Source: Narthecium ossifragum (lineage: Eukaryota; Streptophyta; Magnoliopsida; Dioscoreales; Nartheciaceae). From it: a DNA stretch of 64,000 bases. The notes below the pieces were generated by a model. That model was not told the DNA's origin, did no database searches, and worked only from the letters and a program-made list of their open reading frames with translations. Below, one piece after another: positions 1 to 9,667 of this stretch. Position 1 is the stretch's first letter, and each line of letters begins with the position of its first letter. The stretch is from NCBI GenBank assembly GCA_963920575.1, contig OY986970.1:24306114-24370113 (forward strand). Direction: 5' to 3'. The position numbers and the translations under genes were made by a program.

Positions 1-460
1 ATACGTAAATTGAATCAACCATATTTCAATAGCATATAAGCTGCTGACATTTCACAACCTACAGCCAATTCCATCATGGAGAGGCTTCTAAGGTATTGCA
101 GTTGACAAAAAAAAACATATCAATGGACTCGAAGGTAATATTAGGGGCCAAAAGTTCACATGTTTCATTTGTAGCTGCTTTCAGATAGAAGGGAAGAGTT
201 TACATGGAGAAGATTTCACTTGTAGCCGCTTTCAGATAGAAGGGAAGAGTTTAAGAACAGATCAATGTGGATATCAAATTTGATGAAGAATTGAAACATA
301 TCAAGATACATTACCAAACAAAAATAGAATTAAATAACAATCTTACAACAAGATAGGGGTTTTGACGGCAGTAGTCTATTAACTTTCAAAACAAGCATGA
401 AATTAGCATAGAAACCTCAAATTTCTCCGGATTGTATACATCAACTGTTTAATCACAAGA
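1..460. other. AT-rich intergenic or intronic stretch
   Basis: No convincing coding sequence is visible. A short direct repeat is present around 172-250, where 'cagatagaagggaagagttta' occurs twice about 55 bp apart. The stretch may be the 3' flank of the minus-strand gene whose possible last exon begins at 461. Confidence 0.4.
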
Positions 461-509
461 TTAATCTTCACCTTCATAATTCTTGTCTACCAAGACATAG
501 TCGGTGTTG
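461..509 (-). pseudogene. Possible last exon of a FAR1-related gene
   Basis: On the minus strand a splice-acceptor-like GTGACAG is followed by 16 codons reading NTDYVLVDKNYEGED and a TAA stop. The exon end (GGTGAAGATTAA) is identical to the end of the possible terminal exon at 5621-5716, which suggests two tandem paralogs. The FAR1-type N-terminus at 4266 is on the same strand and upstream, so this could be the tail of that gene, with the solo LTR at 855-2551 and the MITE at 3523-4033 lying between. This is inference: no continuous reading frame joins the pieces. Confidence 0.25.
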
Positions 510-690
510 CTGTCACATGTTGAGAACAAATACCTAACCATGAAAGATTATTGTGAGCTTAGAAATTTAAAGATGAATGAAAAGATTAAAAAACAACAAC
601 ATTCAACCTAAAGCTACAGGTTGTAACAGCTAGTGTACTTACTGAGTGAAGGGCAGTTTTTTTTAATCCTCTAGCTAGGGTTATCCAAGG

Positions 691-775
691 GTTAGTTCTC
701 CATCAGGAACTATCCAGAGGCTGAGTTCTCTTTTCCATCAGGAACTATCCAGAGGCTGAGTTCTCTTCCCCAAGA
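691..775. repeat. Tandem duplication, ~36-bp unit
   Basis: The segment containing 'catcaggaactatccagag' and 'gctgagttctc' occurs twice head to tail. No function is suggested. Confidence 0.7.
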
Positions 776-1290
776 GTTCTCTTTAACCGACGTCCACCGA
801 TCCACCTTCTTATCCGCCGGTCATCTTCTTCGTAGCTGGAACCGCCTCCGCCCCTGACACGCCTTGAAAAGTGTCGTTACCTTAACAAGTACGCCAAAAT
901 TAGAAATTTATAATCCGAATTACTAACTAACTACTTTATGGGTAGATAGCAATGAGTCCGAGTCGGTCCACAGGGAAAAGAAGTGTTAAGTATAATTACC
1001 TCGTATAGTTCTAAATCAAAATATTGATAAAGGAAATGATTTTTGGTTTTTAAACTACTCTTAACTCAAATTAAACTCAACTGAATAATAATAGGATAAA
1101 CGGCCAAGAGATTTCTAATCAGTAATAAAGAACTAACTAAGTCTTCCTAGGATAAAAGCAATTCAAAATGTGTTAATGGTTTTAACAAGTCGATAGGTGA
1201 ATGGCTAGAACCCCTACCGCTCAACAAAGATTCGTAAGAAGTCTTCATCGGAACGAAGATCAAATCAGCGGATAATTGGTATGAGAATAA

Positions 1291-1463
1291 TCAAAGTGGT
1301 TCTAGCACTTTGAGATCGCCTAATCAATAAAGATAAAGAACGAATTGTAGGTTATAATCATAGGTCTTAATGGTTCTAGCATTAAGGCAGTGGTTCTAAC
1401 ACTCCTACAATCATAAGCTAGGGTTTAGAATCCAATCCAAAGATCTAACATGGTTCTAGCATG
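1291..1463. repeat. Constant-loop hairpin array in family A LTR (copy 1)
   Basis: Four hairpins share the 7-nt loop GTTCTAG (one GTTCTAA) but have different stems: TCAAAGTG/CACTTTGA at 1291-1313, CTTAATG/CATTAAG at 1366-1386, AGTG/CACT at 1389-1403 and CATG/CATG at 1449-1463. Each left arm is complementary to its own right arm. The homologous region of copy 2 has the same loops with other stems. Confidence 0.85.
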
Positions 1464-2077
1464 AAAGCAACTTGAACAAGTCCAAATCCTAGCCTCTAAC
1501 ATGCAATGCTCAAAACCAGTGAGCGTAATCTCAGCGTAACTTTCACATCCGAACTCGAAACGAGGCGATTCAAGATTCGTTCGAAAGCTAAGATAGAGAT
1601 CTACAACTTTTATGTTTTGAGTTTTCACAAAATCTGGCTGTATACCCACGGAAAAATCGAGACAAGACAGACCGAAATTAGGGCACAAAGAGCAAACAAT
1701 ACATTCACCATAAGAAATATTACCAATAGATATATAAAATCTGAATTTAATCCATTAAACCATCATAAAGTACATGCTCAGATCCATAGAAAAACCGAAA
1801 TAAACTCCCTATTACATCATAGAATTTCCTAGAATAAAGATTTAGCTACTCATCTTGAAGAAACGATCCATCGGGGAAGGTTGATCGGCATGGATCTATC
1901 TTCAAGACCTAACCCTAATGTTTATTGAGAAAGAAGAACCAAGGAAACACCCAGGAGGAGAGGAAAATTCGTCTATGGGTGGCTCCAAAAATCCCCTCAA
2001 ATGGTCTATTTATAGGCCTTAATTAAACCCTAACTCGGATTAGATCTCAGCCCTTTATTTTTCCCACAGCACCAAAA

Positions 2078-2182
2078 GAGATCGATCTCCATTGGAAATG
2101 GGATCGATCTCCCTCGTTCGTGACCTCAAAATCTGGGTAATGCCCGACCAAGATCGATCTGCTTTGGAAAGCGGATCGATCT
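2078..2182. repeat. Two GATCGATC-clamped hairpins
   Basis: Hairpin 1 (2078-2111) pairs GAGATCGATC with GATCGATCTC and, inside that, CCATT with AATGG. Hairpin 2 (2151-2182) pairs AGATCGATC with GATCGATCT and, inside that, GCTTT with AAAGC. The outer GATCGATC clamp is constant while the inner stem differs and stays complementary. Confidence 0.85.
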
Positions 2183-2556
2183 GGTTTTTTCGTAACTGCT
2201 TCTTCTGCACCTCTGTACTAAAAATAGCATATCTTCCTCTAGGAAACTCCAAATCACGAACCGTAAAAAGTTCTGGAATCTAGACTTCAAGAGCTTTCCA
2301 ACCATATATAGCACATCATCTAGTTCTTCCTAAGCAGGTACAGTTTTGATGTCAAAGATGGTCCATCTTTGCTCCTTTGCTCTTTTGCTCCTAGCATGTT
2401 CTTTATTTGTTCGTTTTAGCACCAAACTTGATCTAATCTTCGTTGAGGGTCCTTAAACCTGAAATGGGGAAAAGACAATCAAAATAGCATTGCTCGGAGA
2501 CTAACGAGACCTAGTTAAAAGGGTGATTTGTGCACTTTTCACGCGTTATCAGCCCC

Positions 2557-3429
2557 CATCGGTATTTCCGTCACCTTCACCTTCATCTTCTCTCTCTCCA
2601 TGCCACTTTCTCTCTCCACCACGTCATCACCACATTAGCACTCTCTATCCTTGTCACCTACCACATCAGCATCGTCTTCCTCTCTTCTCTTCTCTCTCGT
2701 GCCCGCACCCGACGCCGACGTCACCATTGTCCAGCCTCTCCGGCCGTCCCAGTCACCGACCAAGGCCACCATCCTCTTCCCCGAGCCCCCACGACCTCGA
2801 CCAACCCCGCCATCTCCTCCGTTCCCTCTTCTCCGACGATCCGCCATCGTCCCCGACTTCACAGTCGCCGTCCAAACCCATGTCCAACCCTAATCTAACC
2901 CCCAACCCAGCTTAAAACCCTTCCTCGACCTCCATAGACTAGATCCCGACCTTCCATGACCGTTTCCAGCCCCTGCCGAGCTCCCCGTCGTCCCCAACGC
3001 CGGCCGACCCAAACCTCACAGCCATTTCCTCCAGATTCCTTCGATCTAGCCCCCCTCCAGCCAATCTACTCCTGTGGATCTCTTCCCCGTCGACCGACGA
3101 TGACCCTTCCTGCCAAGGTCCCGACCGTCGACGATCCACTCCGGTAACCCCTCAGCCCTTGGATCCAGTCCAGTTCAACGAAGCCACTTAACAATCCAAT
3201 TCCTCAATCAACTTGAATCAGACTCAGGCCAACCACTTGACTCCGCCACTCAATCCAGACCCAGCCCAATCCAACCCGGTCAACTTGATCCAGATCAACT
3301 CATACTTGACCTCGTCAAGTCCTATCCCAATTAGGCTCAACCAGATCTCAACTAGCTCAAGCCAGACTTGATCAAGCTAATCATATCCAGCCAATCAAGT
3401 CCGATTAGACTCAATTCTGATCAATTGGA
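2557..3429. other. C/T-rich stretch without a supported gene
   Basis: A pyrimidine-rich plus strand (about 2560-2900) with many CCACC/TCTCTC runs is followed by a CAAGTC/GATCAAG-rich stretch to about 3420. Overlapping open frames exist on both strands but are proline/serine-rich low-complexity translations with no recognisable domain. It may be intron or decayed transposon sequence between the FAR1-type fragment and the solo LTR. Confidence 0.4.
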
Positions 3430-4266
3430 GTAGCAGGGACCCGATACGAGAGGATTGCGAATAGACCGCTCGTATCAGTATTCCTCACATTTAAATTTTT
3501 TTGTCTTCCTAGCAACATCAAATAGGGGAGGCAATTCGGGTCATGACCTGCGAACCCGACCCGACCCGGAATAAACGGGTTTGGGTTTGGTGTTATCGGG
3601 TTCGGGTTATAAACGGGTCGACCCATTTACGACCCACGAATAAATGGGTCGGATCGGGAAACCCGTTTAATTTTAATGTCACTTAGACTTTTAGGGCTAA
3701 TTTGAATGTGATCTCGTCTTATCAAGGAAAATTAAAACAAGTTGCAAGTTTATTGTTTAGATTGGATGGTTTGGATGTAATTGAAACAAGTAATAATTTT
3801 AATGCTTACTAATTTTATTAATTAGTTGATAATTTGATGCTTGATTGTTGTTAAACGGGTCGACCCGACCCGTTTAATCGAGTCGGGTCGACCCGTTTAT
3901 AAATGGGTCGGGTTCGGGTTGATAAACTTGACCCGTTTATTAAACGGGTCGGGTTCGGGTTTGGCCTTTGGGTCGAGATATCGGTGCTCGACCCGACCCA
4001 AACCCGACCCGTGAACTAGAATTGCCACCCCTAACATCAAATCCAGCAGCACATGTATATTTTCCATAGAAGGTTTCACATTCATCCAATGTCTTAAAAG
4101 TCATACCAATGGTTGGTATTAATTTAGAATTAACCTTTGGCACATCCTTAAAAATAGTAGCATGATGAGACATTGGATGAGTGTGAAAGTTCTGAACACT
4201 CTGGCTGCTATCATCAATCTCCCTTGATTCATGATCTATGGCCACTGCACTACACTGCTCTGCCAT
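3430..4266 (-). pseudogene. FAR1-related (FRS) N-terminal fragment split by a MITE
   Basis: The minus strand opens with MAEQCSAVAIDHESREID and continues to LIPTIGMTFKTLDECETFYG, KYTCAAGFDV, the start of a FAR1/FHY3-type DNA-binding domain (a family of regulators domesticated from MULE transposases). The frame is cut at codons Phe-Asp-Val by the MITE at 3523-4033. Beyond it the frame resumes as ARKTKKFKCEEY, then meets TGA, after which the frame still reads like domain sequence (YERSIRNPLVSGPCYSN). The rest of the domain and the MULE transposase part are not found. The 8-bp target duplication of the MITE lies within the F-D-V codons. It is a pseudogene or broken exon; FAR1 membership rests on the GMTF...FY..YA..GF pattern. 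Confidence 0.65.
3523..4033. mobile_element. hAT-type MITE, 511 bp
   Basis: The ends are TAGGGGAGGCAATTCGGG and GAATTGCCACCCCTA, which are inverted repeats. The element is flanked by the perfect 8-bp duplication ACATCAAA (3515-3522, 4034-4041), the size expected for hAT. The interior is rich in CGGGTCGGGTT/AAACGGGTCGACCCG motifs. A related, larger element is at 44004-45316. It interrupts the FAR1-related fragment. Confidence 0.88.
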
Positions 4267-4353
4267 CTCTAAAAATCTCTAACAGCTAATGCAGTAACAT
4301 GTGATCAAAACGAATTGCATGAGTATGGATTATAATTAATTATAACAACAAAG

Positions 4354-4462
4354 CTTAAAGAGTAAACATTAGTAGATAACAATGTGAGTAACAGCTTAAA
4401 GAGTAAACATTAGTAGATAACAATGTGAGCAACAGCTCAAAGAGTAAACATTAGTAGATAGA
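4354..4462. repeat. Tandem repeat, ~41-bp unit, ~2.5 copies
   Basis: The unit contains 'gagtaaacattagtagata' and 'acaatgtgag' and is repeated two and a half times with minor substitutions. It lies just upstream of the FAR1-type start codon, so it would be in that gene's 5' leader or promoter. Confidence 0.75.
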
Positions 4463-4720
4463 TGATGCAGTAACATGTTACCAACCACTGCTAAAAAGAT
4501 AATCAACAAGAAAAAATTATGAGGCAAGATGACTAAAGAACAGCTGCATCCACCAAGTTAAACCGAAACCCTCATTCTTTGATCTTTCCAAGCCATATAT
4601 ATGAATCTACAACCAAAGAGACCAAATAAGAGCAACCCAGGAAAGACTGGAGTTGTTCAAAACTGACCATCAAGAAAGCAAGCTGAGGGGTTGACTCCCA
4701 AATCTCTAGTTGGGAACTCT

Positions 4721-5569
4721 GGGCTGTTTGGTTTGGAAAATGTTTCCATATTTTCATTTTTTGTTTTCATTTTCTATTCTTTGTTTTCATTTTCTGAAAA
4801 GGGAAACATGAGAACATGTTTGGTTCAATGTCCGGCTCCAAGCAAATATAAAGAGGTGGCTCGAGTTCGGCTTGTACATGATTCAGATGGCTCAAAGTCT
4901 GCTCGTCGTTGGGGACGATGAGCCATGAGCGCTAGGAGGCCATGATAGCCGGATCTCATCGGGAAAGGTGCTAGGAAGGGTCAAAGGTCGGAGGGAGACT
5001 GGATCCAGAGTTTTTGGGGATGGAAGAGAGGTGGGTTTTGGGCTCTTGCGACTCCGGCATCGAGAGGGGACGAGCTCAGGATGGGTTCCAATGGAGGAGG
5101 AGGTCGCCTCCGAAGCCGGCGAGGATGGACGAAGTCAGCGACGAGCACGGATTGATTGGGGATCGGATGAAGCTTGGCTTCCGGCATTGGAGGTGATCGG
5201 ATCCGAGGTTGATGATGGTGGACTGGGGTCGAACGGCTTCGTCGTTGAAACTAGAGGAGAGAGTGGAGGAGAGATGGGAGTTCTTGGACGGGGCTCGTCA
5301 GGTTCAGGGAGGAGCTTGGGATGGTGGCCGCGAGGGAGGAGATCACCGCGTGAGAGTCGAGATCGAGACAGGAGTGTGCGATCGAGAGAGACAAGTAAAC
5401 TTGTTTTCGTTTTCTGAAAACGATAAAATACCGTTTTCACATTTTCCGGAAAATACTGTTTTTATTTTTTGGAAAATGTTTTCTAAAACTAGCAACCAAA
5501 CGTATTTTCAGCTTTGTTTTCTATTTTCATGAAAATGAAGATGGAAAATGCACAAACCAAACATGCCCT
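4721..5569. mobile_element. Non-autonomous DNA element with GTTTGGTTTG ends
   Basis: The left end GGGCTGTTTGGTTTGG and right end CAAACCAAACATGCCCT are near inverse complements. Both subterminal regions are rich in TTTTC/GAAAA motifs, and the middle (about 4970-5400) is GC-rich and gene-like, possibly captured. A similar element with a different interior is at about 27640-28587. I could not find a clear target duplication, so the exact ends and superfamily are uncertain. Confidence 0.55.
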
Positions 5570-5620
5570 AAGCCTCCTTTGTGTTTGTTCTTCAAAGGGT
5601 GCACTGCAAGGTATTTATAC

Positions 5621-5716
5621 TTAATCTTCACCTTGAGAAACGTTACCACCAAACTGATTTCTGAGCTCAGTATTTTGAGATTTCAGCACAGCAATTTTCA
5701 TACCCAACTCGTGAAT
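5621..5716 (-). pseudogene. Possible terminal exon of a second FAR1-related paralog
   Basis: After a TTTGTAG acceptor the minus strand reads 31 codons (IHELGMKIAVLKSQNTELRN, QFGGNVSQGED) to TAA. The leucine/isoleucine spacing suggests a short coiled coil. The last codons match the possible exon at 461-509. The intron upstream runs straight into the truncated LTR at 5773, so the gene body is not in this window. FAR1 membership is only inferred from position and the shared tail. Confidence 0.3.
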
Positions 5717-5772
5717 CTACAAATCCAGAAACATACAATAGGTTAGCATCCACAAAAAATCCTAAAACAATT

Positions 5773-6115
5773 TTCCCGCTCGCTTGACTTGCTCTCGCGC
5801 GCGTCATGCTCTGCCGGGCTCGCTCTGCACCGCATCCTGGCGCGCTATCTTCCTTCTTGGCCCGGTCCGTCGTGCCATGCTCGGAATCCATCGTGCCATC
5901 TTTGGGGAAATGTCGTCTAGCCTCCATCAAGGACTTTTGCTCGTGTGATCATGGTGTTTCCATGCTGCCCATGGCTTGGTGTGCTGCACCGCGCCATGGC
6001 CTATGCCGTGGCCCGTGTCAACTCCGGCTGACGCGCGCCATGGCCTATGCCGTGGCCCGTGTCAACTCCGGCTGACGCGCGCCATGGCCCATCTCATGAA
6101 CTCCAGCCCGTGACA
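5773..6115 (-). repeat. Truncated 3' LTR of the gag-only retroelement
   Basis: This block matches 8566-8860 of the 5' LTR almost base for base, ending TGTCACGGGCTGG on the minus strand next to the polypurine tract. Only about 340 of about 1440 bp remain; similarity stops at about 5773. It carries an extra tandem copy of a ~46-bp unit containing 'gtggcccgtgtcaactccgg', present once in the 5' LTR. Confidence 0.85.
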
Positions 6116-6133
6116 AACCTCCCCCACCAGAGG
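6116..6133 (-). promoter_or_regulatory. Polypurine tract of the gag-only element
   Basis: The minus strand reads CCTCTGGTGGGGGAGGTT directly against the TG of the 3' LTR, the expected position for plus-strand priming. It is only about 100 bp after the gag stop codon, so there is no room for pol. Confidence 0.8.
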
Positions 6134-6227
6134 AATCCGACGTCCTCGTCGGAGTGTGGGACCTCCAGATCCCATGCACGCCTTGCCACACATCTTGCAG
6201 CAAGGTGCTCCGCCCCGGGTGGAGTTA

Positions 6228-7340
6228 TTATAGAAGTTGGATCAGGCCAAGGTAGGCCTGACCCTCACCCGAGTCTTCCTCCTTGTCCTCAGCCACGATC
6301 GCATTCAGCTCCTCCCTCTTTGGGCAGTCCCTTGCCCGATGCGGTCCGTCGCATATGAAGCAGCCTGATGACAACCTGACACCTTTGCCTTGAGGTCTCA
6401 CCGCAGCCCGTGCTTCCTCCTCCCTTGCGTGCTCCTGGACCTTCGCCTTGCCCTTGTCCACCGTCTTGGGCTGCCGACTGACTCCTTCAGTTGGCCCCTT
6501 TGCACGGAAGTCCACCAGGGCCTCTGCAGCCGCCATTGCCGCGGAAAGATCCGCCACACCTTGTCTTCGCAGCTCCGACTGCGCCCATCCCTGAAGCCCT
6601 GCAAGAAAATTAAAGAGCCTGTCTTCCTTCGACATGTTCTTGATGCTCAACATCAATGAACTGAACTCCTTCACATAGTCTCGCACTGCTCCCGTTTGCT
6701 TCAAGGAACGGAGAGCTTCTCTTGCAACCCAGGCCGTGTTGCAAGGCAAGAACTGGCCCCGCAGCTCCTTGCATAGCTCCTCCCACGTTTTGATGACAGG
6801 CCGCCCCACGACTCTGTCATCCTCCAGCCTGGTCCGCCACCATAACTTGGCGTCCCCAATCAAGTACATTGCCGCCACCGTTAACTTCTGCTCCGAAGTC
6901 ACCGCCGCAGCCGCAAAGTATTGGTTCATATCCCATAAGAAGTTCTCCAACTCCTTCTCATTCCGAACACCATCAAAAGGCTTCGGATCAAGAACCTTCC
7001 TGCGCTTGGGTTGATCAGCGGCCCCTCCGCTGCGCATCGCCCGCTTGAGAACCATCAACTCGTCCTCAAGTCGATCCGTGATTTGCTCGACAAGAGCGCC
7101 CAGAGTCCTTGAAGCCTCCGCCGCTTCTCGGGTCCTTCTGTCGACCTCTCTGTCGCGCGCCTCAATCAACTCCTTCAACTCTCGCAGCTCCTCCTCTCGA
7201 GTTGCAAGGGTTGCCTTCACCTCCTCCAAATGAGCGAAAACTGAAGTCGACGCCCCATCCGTTGGCTGCCCCACCAACGCGATCAATGGCGCCAAGCGAT
7301 CAGTCCCTCCGTCGCTCTGCGATCCCTCGCTGCTCGCCAT
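6228..7340 (-). CDS. gag: Ty3/gypsy-type Gag protein of a gag-only element
   Basis: The predicted protein has 370 aa if it starts at MASSEGSQSDGG (7340); an in-frame ATG at 7367 adds nine residues. A charged coiled coil at about residues 35-85 (EEVKATLATREEELRELKEL) precedes the retrotransposon gag core (KPFDG...FLWDMNQYF... LWWRTRLED...W.EL...F) and a CCHC knuckle near residue 326 (CFICDGPHRARDC, spacing C-x2-C-x3-H-x4-C). Gag would form the virus-like particle and package RNA in the cytoplasm. The frame is intact but no protease, reverse transcriptase, RNase H or integrase follows. The stop is close to the polypurine tract, so the element depends on enzymes from elsewhere (TR-GAG organisation). 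Intactness suggests either recent insertion or selection on Gag. Confidence 0.88.
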   Translation of the reverse strand: MASSEGSQSDGGTDRLAPLIALVGQPTDGASTSVFAHLEEVKATLATREEELRELKELIEARDREVDRRTREAAEASRTLGALVEQITDRLEDELMVLKRAMRSGGAADQPKRRKVLDPKPFDGVRNEKELENFLWDMNQYFAAAAVTSEQKLTVAAMYLIGDAKLWWRTRLEDDRVVGRPVIKTWEELCKELRGQFLPCNTAWVAREALRSLKQTGAVRDYVKEFSSLMLSIKNMSKEDRLFNFLAGLQGWAQSELRRQGVADLSAAMAAAEALVDFRAKGPTEGVSRQPKTVDKGKAKVQEHAREEEARAAVRPQGKGVRLSSGCFICDGPHRARDCPKREELNAIVAEDKEEDSGEGQAYLGLIQLL

Positions 7341-7398
7341 GGCACCACTCGCCAAAGCTCGCCCCAAATCTAGGCTCCGACCTAACTCCTCGCTCTAA

Positions 7399-7414
7399 CC
7401 GAGCTCCGATGCCA
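7399..7414 (-). promoter_or_regulatory. Primer-binding site
   Basis: Three bases after the LTR end the minus strand reads TGGCATCGGAGCTCGG. Its first 12 bases differ at two positions from TGGTATCAGAGC, the usual initiator-Met tRNA site of plant LTR elements. Confidence 0.7.
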
Positions 7415-7417
7415 AAT

Positions 7418-8860
7418 TGTCACCGGGTTACGCAGCGGATAATTTTTTTTTTACAAGTTTAGAGTTACCCGATGATGGCGCCAAGAGACCCCCTTCAAGC
7501 CCTGCACACCGCCGCCACGCGCCCTGCACACCGCCGCCACGCGCCCTGCCCGCCGCTTGTGCTCTGCTCGCACGTCGTCTCCACGTCGTCTGTGCACCTC
7601 CTGCGCACTCCACCTGGCAGCCCGATCGCCTCTTGACCAGCCCTCTTTTTCGCCTTGTACACACACAAGACTCACACGAATATGGGTAAGGGATGAGATC
7701 TCGATTCCTTTATTGACCAATGATTACAAGAGCACTCTTCTCTCGCCCCCAACCCGATGGAGTACAATCACTCTCAATACAAGGAACTCTCACCCCAAAA
7801 CCCCAGAATCTCGCCTCACACTCCGATGTAGACGACAACTCCAAAACCCAACACTTGGGTTGCTCAACCCGTGAGCTAGCCTATTGCCTAGAGGTTCCCT
7901 AACGTCTAGCTAAAGCTATGATCATCCCCTTGATCACTCTCCCTCTTCACCTTGGCCGGCCTATTCCTTTTATAGAGGAATAGTCCTTGGCTTGCTCCAA
8001 CAAGCCACTCCTAAGTAGTCCTACTCAAAGTCCTGGGCTTCATGCATATCCAATCATGCAATCCGTCTTTTACAAAGCACCCTAGCCTATCTGGACTCTT
8101 ACATGAGTTAAGACTTACTTTAAGATAGGCATGATCACAACTTGACTCAAAATAGGACTCCTTCCTATTCGTCCGTGCCAACAACAACTTTCCCTGTGCC
8201 AAACTTCGTATTCCCCATGTCATCCCCTATTCCAAGTCGAATGCACGCGAGACATTTGAATTTGCTCGGCTGGATCGTCCTCCAAGGCCTATCCGCTCCG
8301 CCTGGCGCGCCATCTCCTAGTCCGACTCGGAGTCGCGCGTCATCTTCAAATTCTTCCGTGCCAAAACCGTTTTTGATCACGTCATCCGTCTTGGAGCTTC
8401 CATCCCAAGTGGAATTAGGTGTTTTGCCCGCGTGGCTTTCAACCTAGCACTTATTGCATCAGCCTAGGCAAGCTAAGTCCTAGTCCGACTAGGACTGGGC
8501 ATCCTGAGCGCGTCGCGCACGCGCTGCGCGCGCTCGACCCCTCTTGGCCGTATTGGTGCGCGCCCCGCTCGCTTGACTTGCTCCCGCGCGCGTCATGCTC
8601 TGTCGGCCTCGCTCTGCACCGCGTCCTGGCGCGTTGTCTTCCTCCTTGGCCCGGTCCGTCGTGCCATGCTCGGAATCCATCGTGCCATCTTTGGGGAAAT
8701 GTCGTCTAGCCTCCATCAAGGACTTTTGCTCGTGTGATCATGGTGTTTCCATGCTACCCATGACTTAGTGTGCTGCACCGCGCCATGGCCTATGTCGTGG
8801 CCCGTGTCAACTCCGACTGACGCGCGCCATGGCCCATGTCATGGACTCCAGCCCGTGACA
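7418..8860 (-). repeat. 5' LTR of the gag-only element
   Basis: On the minus strand it starts TGTCACGGGCTGGAG and ends CCGGTGACA, giving TG...CA ends over about 1443 bp. A TATA-like CTATAAAAGGAATAG lies near 7965-7979. The right flank is GA-rich sequence unrelated to the DNA beyond the truncated 3' LTR, so no target duplication can be recovered. Confidence 0.85.
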
Positions 8861-9667
8861 GGGGGGGCGCTGGGAGGAGAGAGAGAGATTGGATGAGAAA
8901 GGGGGGAGAGCACGGAAGAGAGAGAGAGAGAGAGAGAGAGGAGGGGGAGAGGAACCCAGGGACGGAGGGAAACCAAGGGAAGGGAAGGGAGGAGAGAGAG
9001 AGAGAGGGAGAGAGGTGGAGGAGAGAGAGACATGGGGAAGAGAGAGAAGAGGAAGATAGGGGTATTTTTGACATTTTATAGCACTAGTTAGGATTTGATC
9101 ATGGTTAACCATGGTTACCATGGTTAGGTTATCGGGGGACTGAAGCGTAGGAGAGAGAGAGAGATAGAGATCGGAGGAAGAGAGAAAGCTCATTCGCTAT
9201 CCACGGCTTGAAAGTGGCCCACAATCCTAATCAGCATCTTACATATGTGCTGGCATCATCCGGGTCTTCGGATAGGATTGTTAACATTCTAAACCATTGA
9301 TAGGAGCAAGTAGTACCCAAACCAGTACCCAAACGGAATTCGATTTGGATCAACATCCGTGATCTATTTTTCCACCAAAATACAAATACATGTCTAAAAG
9401 TAGTTCAGCAACGAAGTACTAATAATAAAGTTATTCGTGATTTGACAATGAAGGCCATCCTTCCATTATCGAAAGATGCTTTAGCATAAAGCACGTCCCA
9501 AATCACATAACAATGCAACAACACCCCTTATCCCTGGTTTAATTATTCCAAACATATATTCCCTCAAAAAAGAAATTATTCCAAACATTTTTTTAATTAA
9601 AAGCAGCCAAGCATAGACGGTTCTAAACATAAAAAAACAGAGGAATAAAACAAGGAGGAATAATATA
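8861..9667. other. GA-rich microsatellite region and 3' flank of the BURP gene
   Basis: Runs of GAGAGA and GGGAGAG fill about 8870-9060 and recur near 9150-9190. Translated frames here are low complexity. From about 9200 to 9667 the sequence is ordinary AT-rich 3' flank of the BURP gene. Confidence 0.6.

Larger units (their letters stand above)
855..2551 (-). mobile_element. Solo LTR, family A copy 1
   Basis: On the minus strand the block starts TGATAACGCGTGAAAAGTG and ends with the near inverse complement CACTTTTCAAGGCGTGTCA, so it has TG...CA-type LTR ends with a long terminal inversion. It is flanked by a perfect 5-bp target duplication GCCCC (850-854 and 2552-2556). No internal retrotransposon region is attached, so it is a solo LTR left by LTR-LTR recombination. 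A related copy lies at 43050-45941 with a different target duplication. The inside carries the hairpin arrays listed separately. Confidence 0.85.

Noticed and set aside
2523..2915. Overlapping Pro/Ser-rich frames near 2.5-2.9 kb
   Set aside because: Pyrimidine-rich sequence leaves several frames open at once; no domain, no start context, no neighbour support.
4968..5417. 149-codon frame inside the element at 4721-5569
   Set aside because: Arg/Gly/Ser-rich, several competing frames, no recognisable domain; noted only as a possible captured GC-rich interior.
7418..8860. 5' LTR of the gag-only element as host gene sequence because of its ORFs
   Set aside because: It matches the truncated copy at 5773-6115 and is bounded by TG...CA and a PBS.
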